64,000 nt of DNA from Leptobrachium leishanense (Eukaryota > Chordata > Amphibia > Anura > Megophryidae), in the NCBI GenBank assembly GCA_009667805.1, contig RXON01001492.1:1-64000 (forward strand), in the 5' to 3' direction. This document shows positions 45,736 through 58,079 of the stretch, in pieces. The position numbers were made by a program, and so were the translations under genes. The notes under the pieces were generated by a model, which saw only the letters and a program-made list of their open reading frames with translations, did not search any database and was not told the DNA's origin. Position 1 is the stretch's first letter, and each line of letters begins with the position of its first letter.

Positions 45736-48700
45736 ATGTCTGAAAGAACAAAAAGGACAGGCAGACGCTCCCAGACACAGATAAGAGGGCAAGCAGCCCC
45801 TGTGTCGGGAGGCTGTGCCTCTGGTCATGGTGGACATGGTGCATCCTCTGCAGGGGCACGCTTGTCCTTTCTAACTGGTGCTGGCCGTCTTAAGCAGCAG
45901 CAACATACTGAGGATTTGGTGGATTGGCTAACCAGGCCATTCTCATCCTCCGACTCCTCTGCCAGCCAGGCTTGTAATGCTTTACAGTCCACCTCAGCTG
46001 ACAATGCAGCCTCCATGTCCACAGCTACTCCTGCAGTAGCCTCGCTATCACACACGGAGGAGTCAGCTGAATTGTTTGACTACAATGAGAGTGACATGCA
46101 GCTTGAGGATGCGCAGCAAGTACAGTGCTCTGATTCAATCTCTGAGGTTGAGAAAGGGAGTATAATCAACCTAGAGGAAGGGGGTGCCATTGATGACACA
46201 CAAATAACTGGCACTCATGTTGCCCCAGCAGCTGCAGCATACTGCCAAGTTGGCTCCAGTGACGAGGAGATAGGGGTGAGGATGACATTGATGATGAGGT
46301 CACTGACTCCACCTGGGTGCCAGATCGAACAGAGGAATCAAGTGAGGAGGAGGAGGCACAGCAAACACGAGGCACAACATCCTCTATGACCAACCGTAGC
46401 ACTAGCCAGTCCAAGGCATCAGATGTCAGAGCTGCTCCGGTGCAGAGCGCTGTTGTCTCAAAGCACACATGCAGGAACTCTGTTGTCTGGGAGTTCTTTA
46501 AGAAATGTGCAGCAGAGCGCACCATTGCTATTTGTAATCTATGTCAGATGAGGCTGAAGCGTGGGAAAGACACCGGACACTTGGGTACCATGTGCTTGAG
46601 GCGACATATGAACACCTGCCACACATCCCGTTGGCGCAAAACTTTGCGTAGGTCCTCCTTTTCCTCATCTGTCTCTACCCCCACTGTATGTCCTGCCATG
46701 TCATTGCCTACAACCTCCACCGACAGGGATGATGCTACAGTAATGGATGTAACAGGTCCTTCCTCACAATGTGACATCATCCCAGCAGCTGAAGATTTAC
46801 GCAGCTCCTGCAGCGAAAGAAAAAATATAGTCCCAACCATCCCCAAGCACAGCGTCTAAATGCCAGTTTAGCAAAATTACTCACATTACAGCTGCTGCCT
46901 TTCCAGCTGGTGGACTCTGCTCCCTTCCGTGAATTTGCTGAATGTGCTGTACCACAGTGGCAGGTTCCAAAACGCCATTACTTTTCACGCAAGGCCATTC
47001 AAGCACTATACCAGCACATGGAAGACAATGTTATCCAGTCATTGGGAAAGGCAGTCAGCAACAAGGTGCATGTGACTTTAGACACGTGGTCCAGCAAGCA
47101 TGGACAGGGCCGTTACATTTCCTTCACGGCACACTGGGTAACTCTGATTGCAGCTGGGAGGGATCCAAGACGGGGCTCTGTGCTGGAGCTTGTTCATCCA
47201 CCACGCCTCCAGAAAGCTGCTTGTATGAGGTCTGTCTGCTCCACCACCTCTTGCTCCTCCTCCTTCTCTGTCTCTGGTGAAGTGGCAGTTAAACCGACAC
47301 AGGGCAGGGGCTACGCAATGGCTCAAGCAAAAAGATGCCATACTGTGCTTGAACTGGTTTGTTTAGGGGACAGGAGCCACACCGGGCCAGAAATTCTGTC
47401 AGCTCTGCAGGGGCAGAGATGGTTAAAACCACGCCAGCTTCAGCTGGGAATGATCGTCTGCGATAATGGCAGCAACCTTCTCTCCGCCCTACGCAAGGGT
47501 AAATTGACGCCTAGCACACGTCCTAAATCTAGTGGTACAGCGTTTCCTAACCAAGTACCCGGGGCTGCCAGAGCTTCTCAGCCAGGCCAGAAAAGTCTGC
47601 AGCCACTTCAGACGGTCATTCCCAGCAAGCGTTCGCCTGGCAGAAATTCAAAGAGAATTCCACCTTCGAACAAACCGTGTGATCTGTGACATGCCCACCA
47701 GGTGGAACTCGACATTAGCAATGCAGCAGCGTCTGCACAAGCAGCAGAGGGCCATCAACGAGTATCTGTGTGAGTATGGCACAAGGACAGGTTCAGGTCA
47801 ACTTGTTTTTTTTCACCCCCGCAGTGGCTGATGATCAAGGATGCATGCACTGTACTGTCACCATTTGAGGAGGCAACGAGGATGGTGAGCAGGGACAGTG
47901 CATGCATCAGTGACACAATTCCTTTAGTGTTCCTGCTGGAGCACACTCTGCGGGGAATTATAGATGTGGCTCTAGAGGCAGAGCAGCGGGAGGAAGAGGA
48001 GGCCTTCCCTAGCTCTGAAGGCCCCAGTCTTTCTGCAGACAGCATTCCAGCGGGTCCTACTCAGATCAGATAGGAGAAGGAAGAGGAGGAGGAATATTTA
48101 AGTAGTGGGGGCATTGAAGGTGGGGTTTCGTGTGCCCAGAAACACAAGGGCTAGTGCGTGGCTGGGAGGAGGAAGTGCACGATGGGGTCATCCTCATTGA
48201 CCAGGAAGACTCGGAAGCTAATGCCACCTCCAACCTACGCTGCATGGGCTCCCTAATAATGCAAAGGCTGCTAAAGGACCCCAGGATTCGTGCTATCAAG
48301 GAGAGGGATCATTACTGGTTGGCAACCCTTCTTGATCCACGATACAAGGGTAAAGTTGCAGAGTTCATCCTGCCCGCACAGAGGGAGCACAGGATGAAAA
48401 ACTTGAGGACGCTCTAAAGCGACACTTGTGTAACACCTTTCCAGGCACTGGTAGGTTACCAAGTGATGACACACGTGCTTCTGAGGCTGCGGATGATCAG
48501 AGGAATAGTGGTGAAGGCCAGGGCCGCTTGACTGATGCATTTTTTATTTTTTTTAGTCCACGACGCCCAGGGACGTCAAATGTAGGCACCCATTGCCAGC
48601 GTCTTCACCATATGGTGCAGGACTACCTAGGGGCAAGGGCAGACCTGGATACCTTTACAGCAGATGATCCACTGGCTTACTGGGTGTTGAGACTGGATCA

Positions 48701-48911
48701 TTGGCCAGAACTTAGCCAATATGCTATGCAGCTACTAGGTTGCCCTTCATCCAGCGTGCTTTCTGAAAGGACGTTCAGTGCCGCTGGAGGTTTTGTCACA
48801 GACAAAAGAGTGCGTCTGTCCACCAACTCTGTAGACCGGCTGACATTTATAAAAATGAATCAGTCCTGGATCAGCAGTTATCAATCCCCTGATGCTGACA
48901 TAACGGAATAA
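45736..48911 (+). pseudogene. hAT transposase (ZBED-type), frameshifted
   Basis: Pieces in order: an N-terminal region (45736-46280) starting MSERTKRTGRR; a BED zinc finger (46475-46640) with WEFFKKC, CNLCQ and HMNTCH; then SRKAIQALYQHME, VTLDTWSSKHGQGRYISFTA (46960-47140) and IVCDNGSNLLSALRKG (about 47450). DMPTRWNSTLAMQQRL (about 47690) follows, then YWLATLLDPRYKGKVA (about 48315). The C-terminal dimerisation domain is PLAYWVLRLDHWPELSQYA with SSSVLSERTFSAAGG (48670-48800). Frames change near 46280, 46840, 47500, 47830, 48075 and 48420, so at least five frameshifts are present. Function is lost unless introns explain some of them. Confidence 0.85.
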
Positions 48912-49809
48912 ATCGGGGATGTCTTCTGCATGCACAAAACGTCCAGCACTGAACTCTTCCACAATACCACAAAAGGGTTACGGTGTGAATGCACTTGCTG
49001 CCATGAAAGGCGCAATATTTGGCTGCAATGACGCCTGTGCCACATCTATATCATTTTAATTTTTTGAACCGCAAGGTCCACCCCTGCATTCTTCCACAAT
49101 ACTACAGAGGGGTTACTGTATGATAGTACTTGCAGGCCTGGCACCAAAAGCACAATATTTGGGTGCACTGCCACTGACGCCTGTATCAGATTCATATCCT
49201 CAGAGGGGTTACGGTGTGACGGCACTGTTGCCGACGCTAAAGGCCCAATTTTAAAGCACCTATTGTTCCTTTGATCCAAAGCCTGCATAAGTTTCACAAT
49301 AATTTAGCCAAAAAAATCACTAAACTTTTTCTGCGTGTCCGAAAATGTCTCCTCTTTTCATACAGACTGCCGCCCCAAGCAGTTGTTTATGGATAGATTA
49401 AAGGAAAAGCATTTACCGTCATTTGAAACGTAATTTTTTTGTTTTTAAGTGTTTCTATACATCCTAGAAATCTGCCACTACACGGGCAGGTTATGGGGAC
49501 CTCCTAGGCACGATATTTGAAGGAATTTTTTGTTTTTATTTTTAACGCTTATTTCATGGAACACTCACTGTCCCTTTAAAAAAATTTTTTTTAAACTTTT
49601 TGTCCTTGTTTCCTGTCCCCCAGGGCACTACTCGGACCCCCATACAGCTTTTATGGTAAATATCTAGCATATATGCCCTCTTAGAGGGCACTCTAAAAAC
49701 CGAATTTTCAGCCCCATTGACTTGTATTGAGTTCGGATTCAGATTCGAACATTTGGAAAGTTCGGGTTCGGGTACAAACCCAAACTCGGGCTTGTTCGGC
49801 TCATCCCTA
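48912..49809. other. hAT 3' non-coding part
   Basis: After the TAA of the transposase, repeated words (CTTCCACAATAC, GGGTTACGGTGTGA) mark two or three imperfect 100-bp repeats. Then comes the GTTCGG-rich right end. Confidence 0.55.
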
Positions 49810-49817
49810 TTCAGGAG

Positions 49818-50131
49818 CACTTAAAAGGAGCACCTTTAATGTCAGTGTCGGGGGCTTTATAGCCTCATTACCTATGGATTCTCTAGATGGGATGTTATAT
49901 TAATAGGATTTATAGATACATTAAATGCTGCTAAATCACTGCTGCAATAACATCACACTTTGCTACAGAAAACACAAAAAGAAATCTGCAAATCAGCGGA
50001 AAAAGGGAGAAAATGTACATCCAAAGGAAAGCGTAATGAATGGATTTCACAGGAAAATAATCTGTGCTAATATGATTTATCTCATGGTACATTCTTCCAT
50101 GTTAGGGAGAGACTTAACACCTTATTTAACC
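49818..50131. other. No gene; unique-looking spacer
   Basis: Nothing is recognised here between two hAT elements. Confidence 0.5.
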
Positions 50132-50204
50132 CTTTAGGGCAGTGGTTCTCCACCTTTCTAAAGCCGTGACCCATTAATACAGTTCCTCATGTTGTGGTGA
50201 CCCC

Positions 50205-50500
50205 CAACCATTACATTTTTTGATGTCCACAATTTAGGTTTAGAATCATTATATTTAAGATTAAATTTGCTTTCATCGCTGAAGATTATTGTCGTTACTT
50301 CATCTTCCGAAATGCAAATCCATTCGTCTGCAGCCTCTTGTCGACGAAAAACATGAATTGGTCTAAGCATAGGTTTTGAGAGTGGAGACATAGCTTGAAG
50401 ACCTTCTTTCTTAAGTGAAGATTGTATCGTAACTACTGAGATGTCTTTTTTATGAATATCCTTGACCAGGGAACAAATTTTCCTTAAGGCTAGAGCAAAA
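50205..50500 (-). pseudogene. Tc1/mariner transposase fragment
   Basis: The minus strand reads VTIQSSLKKEGLQAM, then RRQEAADEWICISEDEV and IIFSDESKFNLKYNDSKPK. IFSDESKFNL is the second catalytic aspartate motif of Tc1-like transposases. Both ends of the gene are missing and it stops at the minisatellite. Confidence 0.8.
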
Positions 50501-50529
50501 ATCTATTCTTGATCAGGTTTTTTCTTAAC

Positions 50530-51540
50530 AAAAACTTATTTTGCCCCAGCTCTCAACTGGATATTGCCCCAGCTCTCACATGGATATTGCCCCAGCCAGC
50601 TCTCACATGAATATTGCCCCAGCTCACACATGGAAATTGCCCCAGCTCTCACCTGGATATTGCCCCAGCTCACACATGGATATTGCCCCAGCTCACACAT
50701 GGATTTGCCCCAGCTCAGACATGGATTTGCCCCAGCTCACACATGGATATGCCACAGCTCATGGATTTGCCCCAGCTCATGGATTTGTCCCAGCTCATGG
50801 ATATGCCCCAGCTCATGGATTTGCCCCAGCTCATGGATATGCCCCAGCTCATGGATTTGCCCCAGCTCACACATGGATATTGCCCCAGCTCATGGATTTG
50901 CCCCAGCTCATGAATTTGCCCCCAGCTCATGGATATACCCCCAGCTCATGGATTTGCCCCAGCTCACACATGGATATTGCCCCAGCACATGGATTTGCCC
51001 CAGCTCATGGATTTGCCCCAGCTCACACATGGATAATGCCCCCAGCTCATGGATTTGCCCCAGCTCACACATGGATAATGCCCCAGCTCATGTATTTGCC
51101 CCAGCTCATGGATAATGCCCCCAGCTCATGGATTTGCCCCAGCTCATGGATTTGCCCCAGCTCACACATGGATAATGTCCCAGCTCATGTATTTGCCCCA
51201 GCTCATGGATAATGCCCCCAGCTCATGGATTTGCCCCAGCTCATGGATTTGCCCCCAGCTCATGGATAATGCCCCCCAGCTCATGGATTTGCCCCCAGCT
51301 CATGGATTTGCCCCGAGCTTATGGATTTGCCCCAGCTCATGGATAATGCCCCAGCTCATGGATTTGCCCCGAGCTTATGGATTTGCCCCAGCTCATGGAT
51401 AATGCCCCAGCTCATGGATTTGCCCCAGCTCATGGATATACCCCCAGCTCATGGATTTGCCCCAGCTCTCACATGGATTTGCCCCAGCTCTCACCTGGAT
51501 ATTGCCCCAGCGGCAGCCAGCTCTCACATGGATACTTGCC
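50530..51540. repeat. Minisatellite, GCCCCAGCTC-type units, second array
   Basis: Same units as 7605-8940 (GATTTGCCCCAGCTCATG and longer forms), with an added GGATAATGCCCC variant. Confidence 0.95.
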
Positions 51541-51551
51541 CCAGCTCCGGA

Positions 51552-51745
51552 TCCAGCAGGGGTTGAGGGGACCCAGATGCCGGGCAGCAGGAGTGCCTGA
51601 GTGCCAGAGACTCAGTACCACCTGATTAGCCGGACCACGCGACCGGCTGCGCCTGCACGCAGCCGCATCCCCTTCAACACAGACGGACTAACTGTTCAGG
51701 ACCGGGCAGGCACTCCTGCTGCCTGGCATCTGGGTCCCCTCAACC
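51552..51745. repeat. Palindrome remnant shared with the 9-kb hAT
   Basis: GGGTTGAGGGGACCCAGATG to GTGCCTGAGTGCCAGAGACTC then the right arm from CAGTACCACCTGATTAGCC to GGTCCCCTCAACCCG. Most of the left arm is deleted compared with 8948-9223. Confidence 0.8.
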
Positions 51746-51950
51746 CGCGGGCCCTTGGGCGGCACCCGAGGGCCCGGCGGGTCAGTCCGTAGGAAGCCTC
51801 AGGCGACCCCCCGGAAAGGGCCGCTCGACCCCCAAAGGGGTCGCGACCCCTAGGTTGAGAACCGCTGCTTTAGGGCCTATTCAGTGTTTGGGCATTATTG
51901 CCTACATGTAAAAATAAGCTGCTCATTATTATGCTAATGATTATTCATTA

Positions 51951-53985
51951 TATATAACTCAAATCCTTAATAACCTACTTGCACAAAACCAAAAAAGTGA
52001 ACTGCTGGTCCTCGGCGATTTTAATACAGATTGGCTAAATCCTAAAAACAATAAACACTGCTCGCTGTCTAAAACTTTGCAGCTAACTCAATTAATCTCC
52101 TCCCCCACTCGCATTAATATGAAAAACCCTAACCATACATTGCTGGACTGGATTCTCTCCTCATATCCTGATTGAATACAGGAGGCAGGCGTTCTCGCTA
52201 TTAGCTTTAGTGACCATTATCTAGTGTACTGCGTGCGCAAAATAAAGGCCATGAAATCTCCCCCAAAGGTAATAACCACCAGGTCTTTCAAGAAATTGAT
52301 TCTTGAATCCTTCCTAAGTGATCTCAAACAGCTCCCCTGGTACAGACTAAACCTAATCCCAGACCTAGACTGTGCAATCGAATACTTTCAGTCTGAGTTC
52401 CTGCAAGTCTGGAATTTCCATGCCCCGCTGCGTAAAGTGCGAGTAAAAGTGACCCATCTCCCCTGGGTTACAGATGATCTTACACTAATGTACCAGCTTA
52501 GAGATTCACTGTGGTCAAATTTCAAGAGTACTGGTTCCATGAACGATCACTATGAATACCGACAATGCTGGAATGCATGCACAAAACATACAAAAATGGC
52601 TAAAGCCCGTTACTTTAATGAAAATCTAAACAATAACATATCAAACCCTAGAAACTTTTCGAAAACCATAAGTAACATACAAGTCCACTCTCAGCCAGCT
52701 GCTGTCAAAGTAAACAACTGAACCATGCAACACCCCCTAGATGTAACAAATGCCTTTAATGATTATTTTGTTGGATGTGCCACCACTTTGATTGCCAAGC
52801 TAAGAAATGACATGCAATCAGAAAGGCCGAATGAAGGTCAGGCCCCTCCAACTGTGCAAAGTCCCTGTATCAGACAGGAATTCAGTTTTAGACCAGTGCC
52901 TGTCAGTGTCGTTACTAAACTCCTCCGAAACCCAAAAATGAAATACCTGTCTGGACCTGATCAAATACCAGCAATGCTGCTGAAAATCAGTGCCCTGGCA
53001 ATTGCAAATCCTGTCGCAACCCTAATCAATGAATCACTGGCAGCTGGAAACATACCCAAACTCTGGAAGACTGCGAGAGTGGTACCTATCCATAAAAGTG
53101 GTGACAGTATTTTGGTATCCAACTACCGTCCAATATCATTGCTCCCTGTAATGTCAAAATTTTTAGAAAAAAGCATCTACACACAATTACGTGATTATTA
53201 TCAATATTGGAACTACTTAACCCCAGATCAATCAGGCTTTCGTCCAAATCACTCAACTACCACCGCCCTTTTAAAAGTCTGCAATGATATCCAAGCTGGG
53301 ATGGAACAAGGAAGCCTAACTGGAGCCATCTTCCTTGATTTTGCCAAGCCCTTTGACACAGTAGACCATGGCATCTTATTAAAAAAACTTAAAAACTCTG
53401 GTATTGGTGATCACACACTAACCTGGTTTCAATCATATGTATCTGACCGATCGCAATATGTGTCTATTTCTGGCAGCTCCTCCCTCCCCCTCCCAGTCAC
53501 TTGTGGTGTACCCCAAGGCTCAATACTCGGCCCCCTGCTATTTACAATATTCATAAATGATCTGCCTAACATCTGCAAAGCCTCAACTGTACAGATGTAC
53601 GCAGACGACACCGTAATCTATACCAGCAAACCAAATCTCCCGAAGCTGGAGGCCGTGCTGCAAGAACAATTCACAGAGGTAGAAAAGTGGATCAAACACA
53701 ACCGCAAACACACCTTCAGAAACTTACTACATTGTATAACTCATTCTGCCGCTTTGTGCTACAATGTAACTACATGACCCACCATTGTGACATGTTAAAA
53801 GAGCTAAATTGGCCATCGATTGAGTCTAAACGCACCCTTCACCTTTCCAACCTGGTGTTTTAAGAGCTTTTCTGGGAAACTGCCACCCTACCTGAATAGA
53901 CTGCTTCCCCCAACAGCTCCCTCATCCTATAGCCTCTGATCCAGGACCAGCACCTTACTTGCAATACCACAATACAAAAAGAAAG
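51951..53985 (+). pseudogene. CR1/L2-type LINE, endonuclease end and RT
   Basis: One frame runs from 51951 to 53777 with only two stops (52173-52175 and 52719-52721). It has the end of an endonuclease (LLVLGDFNTDW ... SFSDHYLVY), then the RT: KYLSGPDQIPAMLLK, VVPIHKSGDSILVSNYRP, DQSGFRPNHSTTTALLK, FLDFAKPFDTVDH, GVPQGSILGPLLFTIFINDL and active site MYADDTVIYTS. After WIKHNRKH an internal deletion joins to the C-terminal end (LLHCITHSAALCYN). Later codons with KLPPYLNRLLPPTAP lie in other frames to about 53960. It is 5'-truncated and recently alive, to judge by the few stops. Confidence 0.87.
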
Positions 53986-55303
53986 TGGCCATCAGAATTA
54001 TATACACAGGCACCCATAATTATATGCACAGGCACAGGACCCCAATAATTATATACACAGGCACTGGACTCCCTTAATTATATATACAAGCACCCCCAGA
54101 ATTAAATACACAGGCACCCCCAGAATTATATGCACAGGACCCCCAGAATTATATACACAGGCACTGGACCCCCAGAATTATGTACACAGGCCACTATAAT
54201 TATATACACAGGCACTGGACCCCCAGAATTATATACACAGGAACTGGACCCCAGAATTATGTGCACAGGACCCACAGAATTATATGCACAGGCACTGGAC
54301 CCCCAGAATTATATGCACAGGCACTGGATCCCCAGAATTATATGCACAGGCACTGGATCCCCAGAATTATATGCACAGGCACTGGACCCCCTGAATTATA
54401 ATACACAGGACCCCCAAATAATTATATACACAGGATACTCAGAATTATATACACAGGCATTGGACACCCCGAATAATATGCACAGGCCCCCAGAATTATA
54501 TACACAGGACCCCAGAATTATATACACAGGACCCCCATAATTATATACACAGGCATTGGACCCCAGAATTATACACACAGGCAATGGACCCCCAGAATAA
54601 TATGTACAGGCCCACAGAATTAAATGACAGACACTGGACCCCCAGAATTATATACAAAGGCACAGGACCCCCAGAATTATGTACACAGGACCACAGAATT
54701 ATATACACAGGCACAGGACCCCCAGAATTATATATACAGGACCCCAGAATTATATACACAGGCACTGGACCCCCAGAATTATATGCACAGGCACTGGATC
54801 CCCAGAATTATATGCACAGGCACTGGACTCCCAGAATTATATGCACTGGACCCCCAGAATTATATGTGCAGGCACTGAACCCCAGAATTATATACACAGG
54901 CACTGGACCCCCTGAATTATAATACACAGGACCCCCAAATAATTATATACACAGGATACTCAGAATTATATACACAGGCATTGGACCCCCCGAATAATAT
55001 GCACAGGCCCCCAGAATTATATACACAGGACCCCCAGAATTATATACACAGGCATTGGACCCCAGAATTATACACACAGGCAATGGACCCCCAGAATTAT
55101 ATGTACAGGCCCCCAGAATTAAATGACAGACACTGGACCCCCAGAATTATATACAAAGGCACAGGACCCCCAGAATTATATACACAGGCACTGGACCCCC
55201 AGAATTATATACACAGGACCACAGAATTATATACACAGGCACAGGACCCCCAGAATTATATACACAGGACCCCAGAATTATATACACAGGCACTGGACCC
55301 CAG
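53986..55303. repeat. Satellite array 2, CCCCAGAATTATATACACAG units
   Basis: Same units as 24890-26255. A segment of about 150 bases with AATACACAGGACCCCCAAAT recurs 519 bases on (54389 and 54908), so there is a higher-order repeat. It ends at the same junction, GAATCATACTTACCC, as array 1. Confidence 0.93.
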
Positions 55304-55809
55304 AATCATACTTACCCATTTCAGACTTCAGATCAGGCGTTCCTTCAAGGATCTCCAGTCTGCTCCTGCACGCAGCTGCAGGCTTCTGAAGGCTGTGACG
55401 CTATCACGTGAGATCTCAGCTGCAGGCCGCGTCACAGCCTTCACAGGGCTGAGGACGGCAGCAGGCGCTCGAGGAACACGCGGCCTGATAAGTGGGCTGC
55501 TTACGGAATGCTGTTAATGCATTCCGCTAGCAGCCCCAGCGATAAATGGGCCCACAGCGGGAACATGCGTTGCCACAACGTTCCCGCAGGACTCGAGCCC
55601 TGCTCTAGAGAGCACTCCAAGGAGCAGTGAACATTATTTTACTAAGTATATATGAATATATATATAAGGATCCGCTAAGTACAGCATTCACCACTAAAAC
55701 CGTACTTACCCGGTGCAATAAATCTCAAACAAAATCCATCCGTTCACAATGTGAGATGCATCCCAGAACTCCCGATTAAAACACAAAACAATCTTTATCG
55801 GTGGATCTT

Positions 55810-57327
55810 TTTATTATTATTATTATTATTATTATTCTTTATTTATAAAGCTCCAGCATATTCCGCAGCGCTGTACAATAGGCACAGTATAGACAGGGTT
55901 ACAATACATTGAACAACATTTGACAAACAGTACAGGAGGAGATGAGGGCCCTATTCCCGTAGGAACTCACAATCTGGGAGGGTTGGGGTTGGAAACAGGA
56001 GGAGAGGACTGTAAGGTGAGAGTGATTGATGGTTGCGTCAGTGAGTCGGGGGGGTCGGCTTCCCTAAATAGGAACGTTTTAAGGGAGCGTTTGAAGGAAG
56101 AGAAGTTAGGGGAAAGTCTGACAGTACGAGGGAGAGCGTTCCAGAGAGTGGGGGCTGCGCGTGAGAAATCCTGCAGTCTGTCATGGGAAGAGGTGATGCG
56201 GGGAGAAGCTAGGCGTAGGTCACTGTTTGACCTTAGGGAGCGGGCCGGGGTGTATTTGGTGATTAGTGAGGACAGGTAGTGGGGAGCTGAGTTAGTGAGG
56301 GTTTTGTAGGTAAGGATAAGGATTTTGAACTTAATTCTGCAGTGGATGGGGAGCCAGTGAAGGGACTCGCAGAGGGGAGCGGCAGAGACAGAGAGGCGGG
56401 TGAGGTGAATTAGCCCGGCGGAGGCGTTCAGGATGGATTGTAGGGGGGAGAGGTGGGACAGAGGGAGGCCAGATAAGAGATTATGCAATAGTCGAGTCGG
56501 GAGATTACCAGGGCGTGTATGAGTTGTTTTGTGGTGACAGCGGTAAGAAATGGCCGAATTCTGGAAATATTACGCAGTTGGTATCGGCAGGAGGAGGAAA
56601 GAGACTTGATGTGGGGGATGAAGGAAAGAGCAGAGTCAAGTGTAACTCCAAGACAGCGAACTTGGTTTGATGGGGAGATGGTGATACCCTCCACCGTGAT
56701 AGAGAAGTCAGGAGGTGGGGAGGCATTGGAGGGAGGAATAAGTAGGAGTTCAGTCTTTGACATGTTGATCTTTAGGTGGTGGGAGGCCACCCAGGAGGAG
56801 ATGCCAGATAAAGAGTCACTGACTTATGAAAGGACAGGGGGAGAGAGATCAGGGGTAGAGAGGTAGATCTGAGTGTCATCAGCGTAGAGGTGGTAATTAA
56901 AGCCAAAGCTGTTGATGATTTTGCCCAGGGAGGAGGTGTAGATGGAAAAGAGCAGAGGACCAAGGACAGAGCCTTGAGGTACATCAACAGATAGAGGCAA
57001 TGAAGAGGAGGAGTTACCAGCAAAGGACACACAGAAGGACCTGAAGGATAAATAGGAGTCAACCCAAGCAAGTGCAGTGTCACCGAGACCCAGAGAGTTG
57101 AGGGTCTGTAGAAGGAGGGGGTGGTCAACAGTGTCAAAAGCAGCCGAGAGGTCAAGCAGGATGAGAATAGAATAGTGGCCGTGTTTTTTAGCAGTTAGGA
57201 GGTCGTTGGTGACTTTGGTGAGGGCAGTTTCAGTTGAGTGTAGGGGACGGAAGCCAGATTGCAGGGGGTCAAGTAGGGAATTGGAGGACAGGAAGAGGGA
57301 GAGGCAGTTGAAGACTAGAGAGGCACT
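55810..57327 (-). pseudogene. L2-type LINE, copy 2, broken
   Basis: Duplicate of the LINE at 26757-28275. A T-to-A change gives a stop at 56826-56824, and one lost base near 56484 shifts the frame. Both sites are open in copy 1, so the damage came after the duplication. Confidence 0.88.
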
Positions 57328-57552
57328 TGAAGACGATTTACATCTTAACTCAACATTTCGGCTCTCGCTGAGACTTTATCACCTTGAAGCGGTTGAGGAT
57401 CTGCATTATATCCAAAAATTCAGTCATGTCCCCATCCCATACCTGTAGAATGTCGCCAATAAAGCGCAGCTATGTACATAAAAGTACGTAAGTAAAATAT
57501 TGAGTAACTCTGTAACAAATGCCTGTGTTGCGGATCTATTTGTGGATATATA

Positions 57553-58079
57553 CAGGGTTATCCGAAGAGATCCGAATGGCTGGAGAAAGGTAACCGAAAG
57601 CTGATATTCATCGTTTGGTTACCTTTCCTGGCCATTCGGCTATCCAGAGAGCAGGCGCTGGTTTTTGTTCTCTGAATAGGCGAAACATTGCTTCTCTATG
57701 GGGATTCACTGCCCTCGAACAGGCACCGTATGTTTGAGAAAGGATTTTACCAGGAAGGATACATTGAGATTTCTCTCGTTTTTAAGTATGTCCAGGGTGG
57801 TGAGTATGTACCGTTGGGTGTCTTGCCCAAGGACACTTGCTGGGGAGGTGCTCGTTGGGATTGAGCCCGTGACTCCACAGGCTCTCTCCATGCAGAGCAG
57901 TGATGTTACCTCTACTCCACCCAGCCGGAAAGGTTCCCAAATCGCCCTGCTGTTCAGTGGTTTAATTTGGCAGGTTTATTCAGGGTCGCCGAAATGGGAT
58001 CGGCCAAACAAACCGAATTGAAGAGAACGAAAAGTTACCAAACGTGCGATGACTTTTCGATTCTCTTTGAATAATCCTG
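57553..58079. mobile_element. MITE copy 2 with internal deletion
   Basis: Same ends as 28501-29989. The 962-bp deletion joins TTTATTCAGG to GTCGCCGAAA at a 4-base CAGG microhomology and removes the nested Harbinger-like MITE. Confidence 0.85.

Larger units (their letters stand above)
44403..49809 (+). mobile_element. hAT transposon with BED-finger transposase, 5.4 kb
   Basis: Left end TAGGGATTAGCTGTTCGG and right end (inverted TAGGGATGAGCCGAAC) form imperfect inverted repeats. The flanking 8-mers TTCTGGAC and TTCAGGAG agree at six of eight bases, as expected of an aged hAT target duplication. It has a promoter region, a long 5' minisatellite, a broken transposase (45736-48911) and a 3' non-coding part with the GTTCGG-type subterminal words. 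Length and content suggest a formerly autonomous copy. Confidence 0.88.
50140..51867. mobile_element. Second hAT element, CAGTGGTTCTC ends
   Basis: Ends CAGTGGTTCTCCACC and, inverted, CAGCGGTTCTCAACC, with perfect 8-bp target duplication CTTTAGGG (50132-50139, 51868-51875). Its interior is foreign: a Tc1-like transposase fragment, then a minisatellite and part of a palindrome shared with the hAT at 7529. No hAT transposase is present. Confidence 0.9.
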
